Position numbers and translations under genes: made by a program. A model generated the notes under the pieces. That model saw only the letters and a list, made by a program, of their open reading frames with translations. It was not told the DNA's origin and made no database searches. Source: Blastococcus saxobsidens (GTDB lineage Bacteria > Actinomycetota > Actinomycetes > Mycobacteriales > Geodermatophilaceae). Taken from it: a stretch of DNA of 64,000 bases. The stretch is taken from assembly GCF_010682065.1 (NCBI RefSeq), contig NZ_JAAGWG010000001.1, positions 1 through 64,000 on the forward strand. The letters are read 5' to 3'. This document shows, one piece after another, positions 1-7,670 of the stretch (the first letter of the stretch is position 1; every line of letters begins with the position of its first letter).

Positions 1-566
1 GCGGCGGTGATCGTGCTCTCCCGGTGGCGGGCGGGCATGGCCAGCGACGTCACCGCCACCTCGTCGCCGATCCACACCGACGAGTCGCGGGTGAACAGCA
101 GGTTGGGCAGCGGCGGGACGACGAAGTCCGAGCGGTCCATGAGCTGGTAGGCCAGCCCGTGCCCGCGCAGCTCGTCGTGGGCCAGGCCGGCGATCAGGGC
201 GGCGGCGAGGTCCTCGGGGGACAGCCAGGCCAGGTGCCGGGTGGCGTCGCGCTGCAGGGTGGCCCCCAGCCGCGGGTCGTCGACGGCGGCGCCGATCAGC
301 TCGGCACGGGCGGCCGGGAAGGACAGGATCTCGGCCAGCAGGGCGTCCAGGTGCAGCACCTCGACGCCGCGGTCGGTGAGCGCCTGGGCGAACGCGTCGT
401 GCTCCTCCTGCGCGCGGTCCACCCACGGGACGCCGTCGAAGAGCAGCTGGTCGTTGTTGCGGGGCGTCAGCCGGCGCAGCTCGGGGCCGGGCCGGTGCAG
501 CATCACGGTGCGCAGCGGGCCGACCTCGCTGGTGGCGCCCACGGACGGCGCGGCGGGGTCGATCAT
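1..566 (-). CDS. arcA: Arginine deiminase, N-terminal part (cut by window edge)
   Basis: This is the first 188 residues of an arginine deiminase, which hydrolyses arginine to citrulline and ammonia in the cytoplasm (ADI pathway). I read NNDQLLFDG at residues 37-45 followed by a PWVDRAQEEHD-type stretch, both hallmarks of the family. PNLLFTRDSSVWIG lies at about residues 154-167 and includes the conserved catalytic Asp of the FTRD motif. The catalytic His and Cys would lie beyond base 1. The start is the ATG at 566; no clear Shine-Dalgarno is visible before it. The gene is divergent from the SDR gene at 682. Nothing in the visible part looks broken, so the truncation is only the window edge. 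Confidence 0.93.
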   Translation of the reverse strand, partial: MIDPAAPSVGATSEVGPLRTVMLHRPGPELRRLTPRNNDQLLFDGVPWVDRAQEEHDAFAQALTDRGVEVLHLDALLAEILSFPAARAELIGAAVDDPRLGATLQRDATRHLAWLSPEDLAAALIAGLAHDELRGHGLAYQLMDRSDFVVPPLPNLLFTRDSSVWIGDEVAVTSLAMPARHRESTITA

Positions 567-681
567 GCTCGCAGGCTGGCACACCGGCGCGGCCCGGCGC
601 TCGTTCCGGTGTCGGGAACCGCCTGGTTAGGGTGCCCCTGGGGCCGGTGTGCCGGCCCGGACGCCGACTGCGGAGGTACCC

Positions 682-1449
682 GTGCACCTGTTCGACCTGA
701 CCGGCAAGGTGGCTGTCGTCACCGGTGGCACCCGGGGCATCGGCCTCATGATGGCCCGCGGTCTGCTGCAGGCCGGCGCGTCGGTGTACATCAGCTCCCG
801 CAAGGCCGAGGCCGGTGACGCCGCCGTCGCCGAGCTCCAGGAGTTCGGGAAGGTCGTCTCCGTCCCGGCGGACCTCTCCACCGAGGCCGAGTGCCTGCGG
901 CTGGCCGAGGAGGTCGGCAAGCACGAGCAGCGCATCGACATCCTGGTCAACAACGCCGGCGCGAACTGGGGCGAGCCGCTGGAGACCTTCCCCGCCTCGG
1001 CGTGGGACAAGGTGCTCGACCTGAACCTGAAGTCGCCGTTCTTCCTCACCCGCGCGTTCCTGCCGCTGCTGGAGGCCGCCGGTGCTCCGGGCGAGCCGGC
1101 CCGCGTGGTGAACGTCGGCAGCATCGACGGGCTGCACGTGCCCGGGCTGCCCACCTACTCGTACTCCTCGTCCAAGGCGGCGCTGCACCACCTCACCCGC
1201 GTGCTGGCGCAGGAGCTGGGCCGCCGCAACATCACGGTCAACGCCGTGGCCCCCGGCCCGTTCGAGTCCAAGATGATGGCCGCCACGCTGGAGGCCTTCG
1301 GCGACGCGATCGCCGAGAAGGCGCCGCTGGGCCGCATCGGCCGCCCCGACGACATGGCCGGCGTCGTCGTCTACCTGTCCTCCCGGGCCGGGTCGTACGT
1401 GACCGGCGCCGTCATCCCCGTCGACGGCGGCATCGCCACCACCATCTGA
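682..1449 (+). CDS. SDR family oxidoreductase
   Basis: A classical short-chain dehydrogenase/reductase of 255 residues. The Rossmann glycine motif TGGTRGIG lies near residue 14, the NNAG motif near 85-95, and the Ser/Tyr/Lys catalytic set is visible (GSIDG, then YSYSSSKAAL). The C-terminal VDGGIATTI is typical of FabG-like enzymes. I chose the GTG at 682 because GGAGG (672-676) sits five bases upstream and the protein then begins VHLFDLTGK as in relatives; a GTG at 649 is in frame but has no such site. The substrate cannot be inferred. Its 3' end faces the AgpS-like gene across a strong hairpin. Confidence 0.9.
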   Translation: MHLFDLTGKVAVVTGGTRGIGLMMARGLLQAGASVYISSRKAEAGDAAVAELQEFGKVVSVPADLSTEAECLRLAEEVGKHEQRIDILVNNAGANWGEPLETFPASAWDKVLDLNLKSPFFLTRAFLPLLEAAGAPGEPARVVNVGSIDGLHVPGLPTYSYSSSKAALHHLTRVLAQELGRRNITVNAVAPGPFESKMMAATLEAFGDAIAEKAPLGRIGRPDDMAGVVVYLSSRAGSYVTGAVIPVDGGIATTI

Positions 1450-1460
1450 GCCGGCCACCG

Positions 1461-1519
1461 CCGCCGCGTGGTGACGACCGCCGCGCTGCAACGCGGCGGT
1501 CGCGGCCACCACGCGGCGG
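1461..1519. terminator. Long nested hairpin between convergent genes
   Basis: The outer arms 1461-1473 and 1507-1519 are exact inverted repeats. An inner stem (1475-1485 with 1492-1502) closes a six-base loop, CTGCAA. There is no U tract, as is usual for GC-rich actinobacteria. It lies between the SDR stop and the AgpS-like stop, so it probably terminates both transcripts. Confidence 0.75.
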
Positions 1520-1529
1520 CGAGGCGGTT

Positions 1530-3191
1530 CTAGTCGGGGAGCAGGACTCCGGGGTTGCAGATGCCCTGGGGGTCCAGTCGCTGCTTGACCGCGCGCAGCA
1601 CCTCGACGCCGAGCGGCCCGACCTCGCGCTCCAGCCAGGGGCGGTGGTCGGCGCCGACGGCGTGGTGGTGGGTCAGCGTGCCGCCCGCGGCCAGCAGCGC
1701 GTCGGTGGCCGCCCGCTTGGCGCCCAGCCACTGCTGGATCGGCAGCGCGTCGTCGCGGTCGGCGATCACGGTGAAGTACAGCGAGGCGCCGGTCGGGTAG
1801 CCGTGCGAGAGGTGGGTCATCACCAGCGGCTGGTGGCCGGTGCGGACCAGCGACTCGCGCAGCGCCCGGCGGACCGAGTCGTAGACCGTCGGCAGCGCCG
1901 TCCAGGTGGCGGCGGTCTCCAGCGTCTCCACCAGCAGGCCGCCGTCCATCAGCCGGTCGCGGGTGTACGGGGCGCCGTAGCGGTGCGACCGCCACGACTC
2001 GCCCACGCGCCGGCCCAGCCGCACCGCGCCGCCGTCGCGGAGCAGCGACGACGCCGCACGCATGCGGGCCCGCACCACGTCGGGCACGCCCTCCCAGCCG
2101 ACGACGAGCATGCAGCCGTCGCCCCGGCCGCGGGCCCGCAGGCTGCCGCGCAGAGCCTTCGCCCCCGTGCCGCCGGCCATCAGCAGGTTGGCGCGGGTCT
2201 CGTCGGGGTCGGAGAGCCGGACGACGTCGGGCAGCAGGTCGAGCCGGGCCAGGTTCTGCAGCGCGGCCAGCCCGGCCGGCCAGGTGCGGAACGACCAGCC
2301 CTCGTAGGAGGAGACCGAGGGCTTGGGGCGGACCCGCAGCTTCAGTTCGGTGATCACACCGAGGGTGCCCTCCGAGCCCAGCGCCAGGCCGAGCAGGTCG
2401 GGGCCGGCGGCCGAGGCGGGGGCGTGCCCGAGCTCGAGCACCCCCGACGGCGAGGCCAGCGTCAGCCCGGCGACCAGGTCGTCGAACCGGCCGACGCCGG
2501 TGGAGGCCTGCCCGGCCGACCGGGTGGCGGCGTACCCGCCCAGGGTCGCGAACTCCCAGCTCTGCGGCAGGTGGCCGAAGGTCAGCCCCTGCCGGCCGAG
2601 CTCCTGCTCCAGCGCCGGCCCGCGCATGCCCGGCCCGACGGTGACCATCGACGACGGCACGTCCAGCGCCTGCACCGAGGCCATGCGGCCCAGGTCGACC
2701 GCGATCGTCGGCCGGTCGTCGGGGTCCACGCCCGCGAGCCCGCCGACGACGCTGGTCCCGCCACCGAACGGCACGACGACGACGCCGAGCTCGCTGCAGG
2801 TGGCCAGCAGCGCCGCCGTCTCCTCGGTGGTGCCCGGCAGGACCACGGCGTCGGGGGCGTCGGAGGCGTCGCCCTCCCTGCGGCGCAGCAGGTCCAGGTA
2901 GCTCTTGCCACCGGCCCGGCGCAGCCGCGACTCGCGGTCGGTGCGCACGTTGTCGGCCCCGAGCAGGGCCGCCAGCGCATCCCGCGCGGCCTCCGGCAGC
3001 CGGCTGGGCGCCAGCGCGATCTCCTCGACCGGCACCGGCGGGGTGGCGCGCGGCGTCCAGCCCAGCTCGCGGACGAGGTGGCGGCGCGCGGCCTTGGTCA
3101 GGACGCCGTCGAGGCCGTTCCCGCCCTGCTCGGTGGGGGCCGCGGGGGCGGGCCCCCATCCCTGGATGGTCAGTTCCGGCTGCTCGGGCAC
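1530..3191 (-). CDS. AgpS-like FAD-binding oxidase (alkyl-DHAP synthase family)
   Basis: A 553-residue VAO/PCMH-type flavoprotein. The FAD-binding loop PFGGGTSVVGG, the block GHLPQSWEFATLGGYAATRS and SEGTLGVITE are all present. Near the C-terminus come the histidine run THHHAVG and the ending LDPQGICNPG, as in alkyldihydroxyacetonephosphate synthase and mycobacterial AgpS (about 530 residues). Such enzymes exchange an acyl for an alkyl chain on DHAP; whether this one makes ether lipids is inference. The GTG start at 3191 gives the usual N-terminus and lies only 15 bases from the divergent glpD start, so the two genes share one very small control region. Pairing with GlpD fits a glycerol-phosphate or DHAP theme. 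Confidence 0.85.
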   Translation of the reverse strand: MPEQPELTIQGWGPAPAAPTEQGGNGLDGVLTKAARRHLVRELGWTPRATPPVPVEEIALAPSRLPEAARDALAALLGADNVRTDRESRLRRAGGKSYLDLLRRREGDASDAPDAVVLPGTTEETAALLATCSELGVVVVPFGGGTSVVGGLAGVDPDDRPTIAVDLGRMASVQALDVPSSMVTVGPGMRGPALEQELGRQGLTFGHLPQSWEFATLGGYAATRSAGQASTGVGRFDDLVAGLTLASPSGVLELGHAPASAAGPDLLGLALGSEGTLGVITELKLRVRPKPSVSSYEGWSFRTWPAGLAALQNLARLDLLPDVVRLSDPDETRANLLMAGGTGAKALRGSLRARGRGDGCMLVVGWEGVPDVVRARMRAASSLLRDGGAVRLGRRVGESWRSHRYGAPYTRDRLMDGGLLVETLETAATWTALPTVYDSVRRALRESLVRTGHQPLVMTHLSHGYPTGASLYFTVIADRDDALPIQQWLGAKRAATDALLAAGGTLTHHHAVGADHRPWLEREVGPLGVEVLRAVKQRLDPQGICNPGVLLPD

Positions 3192-3194
3192 GGC

Positions 3195-3200
3195 TACAGT
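3195..3200 (+). promoter_or_regulatory. Putative -10 (TACAGT) of a leaderless glpD transcript
   Basis: TACAGT ends six bases before the glpD GTG. It also lies between the two divergent start codons, only four bases from the AgpS-like GTG, so any regulator bound here would affect both genes. Confidence 0.5.
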
Positions 3201-3206
3201 CTGCCG

Positions 3207-4736
3207 GTGCCGCCCGGGACCAGGAACCAGGGAATCGGCTCGCTGTCGCCGGACCGGCGAGCCCGGGACGTCCAGGGGCTGGCCGGATCGGCGGTCGACG
3301 TCGTCGTGGTCGGCGGGGGAGTGACCGGTGCGGGCGTCGCCCTGGACGCCGCCTCGCGCGGTCTGTCGGTGGTGCTCCTGGAGCGCACCGACCTCGCCGC
3401 GGGCACCAGCCGGTGGTCGTCGAAGCTCGTGCACGGCGGGCTGCGGTACCTGGCGCACGGAGAGATCGGGCTGGCCCGCGAGAGCGCCCGCGAACGCGCC
3501 GTGCTCATGGGGGCGACCGCGCCGCACCTGGTCCGTCCGCTGCCCTTCCTCGTCCCGGACGCCGCGGGGCGGGACGTGACCGCGCTGGCGGGGGCCGGTG
3601 GCCGGCTCGGCGACGCGGTGCGGCTGTCGGTCCCGGGCGGGCGGCGCTCGCTGCCCTCGACGCGGCGGGTGCGCGCCGACGACGTCGCCCGGATGACCCC
3701 GGGCGTGCGCCCGGGGCTCGGTGGCGTCGTCTTCTGGGACGGGCAGCTCACCGACGACGCCCGCCTGGTGGTGGCGCTGGCCCGAACCGCCGCGGCCCAT
3801 GGGGCGCGGGTGCTGACCGGCGCCGACGTGCTGGCGGTGGACGACGGCGAGGTGCACGTCCGGGTCGACGGGGCGGAGCTGTCGCTGCGGGCCGGCGTCG
3901 TGGTGAACGCCGCGGGGGTGTGGTCGCAGCGGCTGGCGCCGCGGATCCGGCTGGTGCCCTCGCGCGGATCGCACCTGGTGGTGCCGGGGGAGCGGCTGGG
4001 GTCGCCGTCGGCGGCGCTCACCGTGCCGCTGCCCGGTTCCCGCTCGCGGTACGTGTTCGCGCTGCCGCAGGCCGACGGGCTGGTCTACCTCGGCCTGACC
4101 GACGAACCGGTGGACGGCGCGGTGCCCGACGAGGACCCGGTGCCCTCGGACGCCGAGGTGCAGCAGCTGCTGGACACGGTGAACCAGGTGCTGTCCTCGC
4201 CCCTGGGCCGCGACGATCTCGTGGGCGCCTACGCCGGCTACCGGCCGCTGGTGCTGCCGGAGTCGGCCGGGACCGGGCCGGGCGGCGCGACCGCGGACCT
4301 CTCCCGCAAGCACCTGCTGATGTGGGACGGACCGGTCCTCTCCGTGGTGGGCGGGAAGCTGACCACCTACCGCGCGATGGCCGAGGAGACGGTGGACGCC
4401 GTCGTCGCCCGGCTCGGTCGTGGCGCCCGGCGGACGACGACGGCGCGGCTGCCGCTGGTCGGAGCGGCGCCGCGGGTGGCGCTGGACCGCGTGCCGGCGC
4501 CGGGCCGCCTGGTTGCCCGCTACGGCACCGAGGCGCCGGTGGTCGAAGCGCTGGGCCCGGCGCTGGTGGTGGCCGGCCGCCCGGAGACGGTGGGGGAGCT
4601 GCGGTTCGCCGTCCGGCACGAGGGGGCGCGGACCGTCGCCGACCTGCTCGACCGGCGCACCCGCATCGGCCTGGTGCCCGCGGACCGCGAGCGGGCCGTC
4701 CCGGTCGCCGAGCAGGTGCTCGCCGCCGAGCTCTGA
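3207..4736 (+). CDS. glpD: Glycerol-3-phosphate dehydrogenase, FAD-dependent
   Basis: A 509-residue GlpD, which oxidises sn-glycerol-3-phosphate to DHAP and passes electrons through FAD to the quinone pool at the membrane. The dinucleotide fold GGGVTGAGVALDAASRG is near residues 34-50. The family signature AAGTSRWSSKLVHGGLRYL follows, and VGGKLTTYRAMAEE is near the end of the core. The C-terminal domain is shorter than in some homologues but complete to the stop. The GTG at 3207 is preceded by a TACAGT box rather than a Shine-Dalgarno, which suggests leaderless translation. It is divergent from the AgpS-like gene and followed after 72 bases by a methyltransferase. Confidence 0.92.
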   Translation: MPPGTRNQGIGSLSPDRRARDVQGLAGSAVDVVVVGGGVTGAGVALDAASRGLSVVLLERTDLAAGTSRWSSKLVHGGLRYLAHGEIGLARESARERAVLMGATAPHLVRPLPFLVPDAAGRDVTALAGAGGRLGDAVRLSVPGGRRSLPSTRRVRADDVARMTPGVRPGLGGVVFWDGQLTDDARLVVALARTAAAHGARVLTGADVLAVDDGEVHVRVDGAELSLRAGVVVNAAGVWSQRLAPRIRLVPSRGSHLVVPGERLGSPSAALTVPLPGSRSRYVFALPQADGLVYLGLTDEPVDGAVPDEDPVPSDAEVQQLLDTVNQVLSSPLGRDDLVGAYAGYRPLVLPESAGTGPGGATADLSRKHLLMWDGPVLSVVGGKLTTYRAMAEETVDAVVARLGRGARRTTTARLPLVGAAPRVALDRVPAPGRLVARYGTEAPVVEALGPALVVAGRPETVGELRFAVRHEGARTVADLLDRRTRIGLVPADRERAVPVAEQVLAAEL

Positions 4737-4808
4737 GTCCCAGCTCGCGGTCCCAAAGGAATGGGAAGGCAGTTTCGTAGAGTGGGACAGGCGGAGTAGG
4801 ACTTCCCC

Positions 4809-5603
4809 GTGGACACCTACACGCACGGGCACGCGGAGCCCGTCCTGCAGTCGCACCGCTGGCGCACGGTCGAGAACTCGGCCGCCTACCTGATGCCGCA
4901 CCTGCGCCCCGGGCTCGATCTGCTCGACGTCGGCTGCGGGCCCGGCACGATCACCGTGGACCTCGCCGCGCGGGTGGCGCCCGGTCGCGTGCTCGGGCTC
5001 GACCTCTCCGCGGACCCGCTGGACGAGGCGCGGACCAACGCCCAGCGGGCCGGCGTGGCGGCGACCTTCGCCGTCGGCGACGTCTACGCCCTGGACCTGC
5101 CCGACGACTCCTTCGACGTCGTGCACGCCCACCAGGTGCTCCAGCACCTGACCGATCCGGTCGCCGCGCTGCGCGAGATGGCACGGGTATGCCGGCCGGG
5201 CGGCGTGATCGCCGTGCGCGACGTCGACTACGCCGCGACGACGTGGTTCCCGCTCGACGCCGGTCTCGACCGGTGGCTGGACCTGTACGAGCAGGTGGCC
5301 CGCCGCAACGGCGCCGAGCCCGATGCCGGCCGCCGGCTGCTGTCCTGGGCGCACGCCGCGGGTCTGCGCGACGTCACGGCGACGGCGGGCACGTACTGCT
5401 ACGCCTCGGCCGAGGAGCGGCAGTGGTGGGGCCGCAGCTGGGCGGGCCGGGCGACGTCGTCCGCCTTCGCCGAGCAGGCGGTCGGCTACGGGCTGGCGAC
5501 ACCGGACGAGCTCACGGAGGTCGCCGCCGCCTGGTTGCGTTGGGCCGAGGCCGACGACGGCTGGCTCGGCATGCTGCACGGCGAGCTGCTGATCCGCCGC
5601 TGA
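4809..5603 (+). CDS. Class I SAM-dependent methyltransferase
   Basis: A 264-residue cytoplasmic methyltransferase. Motif I is LLDVGCGPGTITVDLA near residues 38-52, the acidic end of beta-2 is LGLDLS, motif II/III is VGDVYALDLP, and HQVLQHLTDP marks the UbiE/Methyltransf_11 type. The GTG start at 4809 has GGAGTAGGA just upstream (4792-4800). The substrate is unknown. It could be co-transcribed with glpD (72-base gap), but a TAGAGT box at 4777 may give it its own promoter. The gene ends at a family A hairpin shared with the convergent TipA-type gene. Confidence 0.85.
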   Translation: MDTYTHGHAEPVLQSHRWRTVENSAAYLMPHLRPGLDLLDVGCGPGTITVDLAARVAPGRVLGLDLSADPLDEARTNAQRAGVAATFAVGDVYALDLPDDSFDVVHAHQVLQHLTDPVAALREMARVCRPGGVIAVRDVDYAATTWFPLDAGLDRWLDLYEQVARRNGAEPDAGRRLLSWAHAAGLRDVTATAGTYCYASAEERQWWGRSWAGRATSSAFAEQAVGYGLATPDELTEVAAAWLRWAEADDGWLGMLHGELLIRR

Positions 5604-5633
5604 GAGGGGCCGAAGTGGCGATTTCGGCCCCTC
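5604..5633. repeat. Family A palindromic repeat, probable bidirectional terminator
   Basis: GAGGGGCCGAA (5604-5614), loop GTGGCGAT (5615-5622) and TTCGGCCCCTC (5623-5633) form an 11-bp perfect stem. The same loop and almost the same arms recur at 37952-37987, and a degenerate copy lies near 61971-62000. It sits between two convergent genes. Confidence 0.8.
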
Positions 5634-5643
5634 CCGGACGACG

Positions 5644-6396
5644 TCAGGCGCGCCGGGCGGCGTTGGCCTGGACGGCGGTGCTCACGTACTGCGCCAGGCC
5701 GGGCGCGATCCGTTCGTAGTACGCGGTGAACCGCTCGTCCTCCACGTACATCCGCCCGAGACCGGCGTGCATCTCCGGGCCGCAGTCGTAGAAGTTCCGG
5801 CTGATCTGCTGCCGGTGCTCCTCCGCGAGGTCCATCGCCCGCTCCGAGTCCGGGGCGACCCCCGACCGGAGTGCCTCGGAGAACCGGCGCTCGACGTCGT
5901 CGCTCTCGGCCTTGACCCGCAGCCAGTCGTCCTTGGTCATGGCGCGGGTCCGCTGCTGGGACTGCGCCCAGGCCTCGGTCTCGCCCCACTTCTGCTCGGC
6001 CTCCGCCGCGTACTCCTCCGGCAGCCAGTCGCCGAACACCTCGAACCGCTCCTCCGGGGTCAGTGAGATCCCCATGGCGTGTGCCTCCATCTCCTTCTCG
6101 ACGGCCGCGACCATCGCCGACGTCCGCTCCAGCCGGTCCCGCAGCAGCCGGTGCTGCCGGCGCAGGTGCTCCGCGGGATCGGCGGACGGGTCGTCCAGCA
6201 GGGTCGCGACCTCCTCGAGGGGGAACCCGAGCTCGCGGTAGAGCAGCACCGAGTGCAGCCGGGTCAGGTCGGCCGGCGAGTACTGCCGGTAGCCGGCCGC
6301 GGTGCGCCCGGACGGCGACAGCAGCCCGATCCGGTCGTAGTGGTGCAGGGTGCGCACCGTGACGCCGGCCAGCGCGGCCACTTCTCCCACGTTCAT
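5644..6396 (-). CDS. TipA-type MerR family transcriptional regulator
   Basis: A 250-residue regulator. Residues 1-70 are a MerR winged helix (MNVGEVAALAGVTVRTLHHYDRIGLL), residues about 75-110 are the dimerising helix, and residues about 120-250 are a TipAS antibiotic-recognition domain. The latter includes WGETEAWAQSQQRTRAMTKD and a final YVSTAVQANAARR helix. TipA proteins bind thiopeptides and other multidrug ligands covalently or tightly and autoactivate their promoter. GAGGAGGAAC lies just before the ATG at 6396. The upstream region has a textbook MerR promoter with a 19-bp spacer, which supports autoregulation. The ligand here is unknown. Confidence 0.9.
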   Translation of the reverse strand: MNVGEVAALAGVTVRTLHHYDRIGLLSPSGRTAAGYRQYSPADLTRLHSVLLYRELGFPLEEVATLLDDPSADPAEHLRRQHRLLRDRLERTSAMVAAVEKEMEAHAMGISLTPEERFEVFGDWLPEEYAAEAEQKWGETEAWAQSQQRTRAMTKDDWLRVKAESDDVERRFSEALRSGVAPDSERAMDLAEEHRQQISRNFYDCGPEMHAGLGRMYVEDERFTAYYERIAPGLAQYVSTAVQANAARRA

Positions 6397-6424
6397 CTTC
6401 GTTCCTCCTCCTCTGACGGCGACG

Positions 6425-6455
6425 AGCCTGCGGCCTGACGTCGCGTCAGGGTCAA
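6425..6455 (-). promoter_or_regulatory. MerR-type promoter/operator of the TipA-like gene
   Basis: Read on the minus strand, -35 TTGACC (6450-6455) and -10 CAGGCT (6425-6430) are separated by 19 bp. Inside the spacer is the inverted repeat CTGACG-N3-CGTCAG (6435-6449). The long spacer with a central palindrome is the hallmark of promoters untwisted by MerR-family activators. Confidence 0.75.
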
Positions 6456-6481
6456 GCAGCTTTCCCGACGACGGTCGCCGA

Positions 6482-6487
6482 TAGGGT
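6482..6487 (+). promoter_or_regulatory. Putative -10 (TAGGGT), leaderless methyltransferase
   Basis: TAGGGT ends six bases before the GTG at 6494 and no Shine-Dalgarno can fit between, so this gene is probably translated from a leaderless mRNA. Confidence 0.5.
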
Positions 6488-6493
6488 CGCGCG

Positions 6494-7210
6494 GTGACCG
6501 AGGAGGGCCCGGGCGGCTGGAGCACGCCGCTGTACGAGGCCGTGCTCGAGGCCACCGGTATCGGGCCCGGCACCACCGTGCTCGACCTCGGCTGCGGCGT
6601 GGGGCTGTTCGCCCGGGCCGCCGCCGACCGGGGCGCGCGGGTGACCGGCGTGGACACCGATGCCGACGCCGTCGCCGTGGCCACCGCGGAGGTCCCCGAG
6701 GGCACGTTCCTGGTGCGGAACGCCCAGGACCCGCCGCGCGGCCCGTTCGACGTGGTGGCCGCGGTGCAGCTGCTCATGCACGTCGCCGACCCGCTCACCG
6801 TGCTCAGCCGGGCCAGGCGCTCGGGCGGGGTGGTCGCCGCCACGGTCTGGGGCCGGGAGCGCGAGTGCGACCTGCGCGTGTTCGAGGAGGCGCTCGCCCC
6901 GTGGTCGGGGCCGAGCCGGCCCGCGCGGGGGCAGTCGGTCGGCGAACCGGCCCGGCTGCGCTCGATGGCCGAGCGGGCCGGACTCGTCGTGGAGCGGCTC
7001 GACGAGGTGGCGGTCCCGTTCCACTACGCCGGCGAGGACGCCATGTTCCGGTCCCTGATGGCCGCGCCGCTGGCCCGCGCGGTGGCGGAGCGGACCGACC
7101 CCGGCACGTTGCGGGCGGCGGTGCTCGAGCACCTCGAGCCCTACCGCACCGCCGACGGCGGCTACCGGCTGCAGAACCTGTGCCGGATGCTGGTCGCCCG
7201 GCGGGCCTAG
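6494..7210 (+). CDS. Class I SAM-dependent methyltransferase
   Basis: A 238-residue methyltransferase. VLDLGCGVGLFARAAA (about residues 29-44) is motif I, VTGVDTDADAV gives the acidic ribose-binding residue, and VAAVQLLMHVADPL is motif IV. The short C-terminal half, with a hydrophobic helix and HLEPYRTADGGYRLQN, is a common actinobacterial form with no assigned substrate. The GTG at 6494 lies six bases after a TAGGGT box. It is divergent from the TipA-type regulator across about 97 bases, so it may be a target of that regulator; this is inference. Its last four bases overlap the end of the convergent YdeI-like gene. Confidence 0.83.
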   Translation: MTEEGPGGWSTPLYEAVLEATGIGPGTTVLDLGCGVGLFARAAADRGARVTGVDTDADAVAVATAEVPEGTFLVRNAQDPPRGPFDVVAAVQLLMHVADPLTVLSRARRSGGVVAATVWGRERECDLRVFEEALAPWSGPSRPARGQSVGEPARLRSMAERAGLVVERLDEVAVPFHYAGEDAMFRSLMAAPLARAVAERTDPGTLRAAVLEHLEPYRTADGGYRLQNLCRMLVARRA

Positions 7211-7653
7211 CGGGTCTTCTTCCCGGCGGCGACCGACTCGACGGTCTTCGCGACCCGGGCGGACCGGGTCTCGGGCTTCTTCGCCTCGGTCACCCAGCGG
7301 ACCCACTCCTTGCGGTGCGAGTACGCCAGCGCGTCGAAGGTCGCCCGGACGTCGTCGCCCAGGGCCGCGGCCAGGTCGTCGGGCACTTCGACCTCGCGGG
7401 GCGCGTCGTCCCGCTCGACGGTGACGGTGACCTCGTCGCCGGCCCGCACCCCCGCGGCTTCGCGGTGCTCGGCGGCCAGCGGGATCCAGGACGCGCCGCC
7501 CATCGGGGCCACCGTCGTCCGGTAGGTGTGGCTGCCCACCGTGACCACCACCGGAGGCCGTCTGCCGCCGCCGAGGGCGTCGACCACCTCGTCGGGAACC
7601 TGCAGGCCGGTGGCCGTCTTGCCGCCGAGGGTCACCGTCGTCCGGAACTCCAT
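7207..7653 (-). CDS. YdeI/OmpD-associated family protein with DUF1905 domain
   Basis: A 148-residue protein in two parts. Residues 1-85 match the DUF1905 beta-barrel fold (MEFRTTVTLGGKTATGLQVP, with GGASWIPL further on). Residues 90-148 match the bacteriocin-protection/YdeI C-terminal helical motif (FDALAYSHRKEWVRWVTEAKKPETRSAR). The molecular function is not established. The ATG at 7653 is preceded by TAGGTT at seven bases, so it is probably leaderless even though it lies only 17 bases after the cation-transporter gene. The C-terminal end is basic (KKTR). Confidence 0.85.
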   Translation of the reverse strand: MEFRTTVTLGGKTATGLQVPDEVVDALGGGRRPPVVVTVGSHTYRTTVAPMGGASWIPLAAEHREAAGVRAGDEVTVTVERDDAPREVEVPDDLAAALGDDVRATFDALAYSHRKEWVRWVTEAKKPETRSARVAKTVESVAAGKKTR

Positions 7654-7660
7654 GACGGAC

Positions 7661-7666
7661 AACCTA
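7661..7666 (-). promoter_or_regulatory. Putative -10 (TAGGTT), leaderless YdeI-like gene
   Basis: On the minus strand TAGGTT ends seven bases before the ATG at 7653. It lies in the short gap after the upstream transporter gene. Confidence 0.45.
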
Positions 7667-7670
7667 GGGC

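Noticed and set aside
1530-5579. Very long open frames antisense to real genes, for example over 1300 codons here and over 1900 codons at 41114-47014
   Set aside because: They arise because stop codons are rare in such GC-rich DNA. Only the segments matching known families with normal starts were kept; the rest is Arg/Gly/Pro/His-rich shadow sequence.
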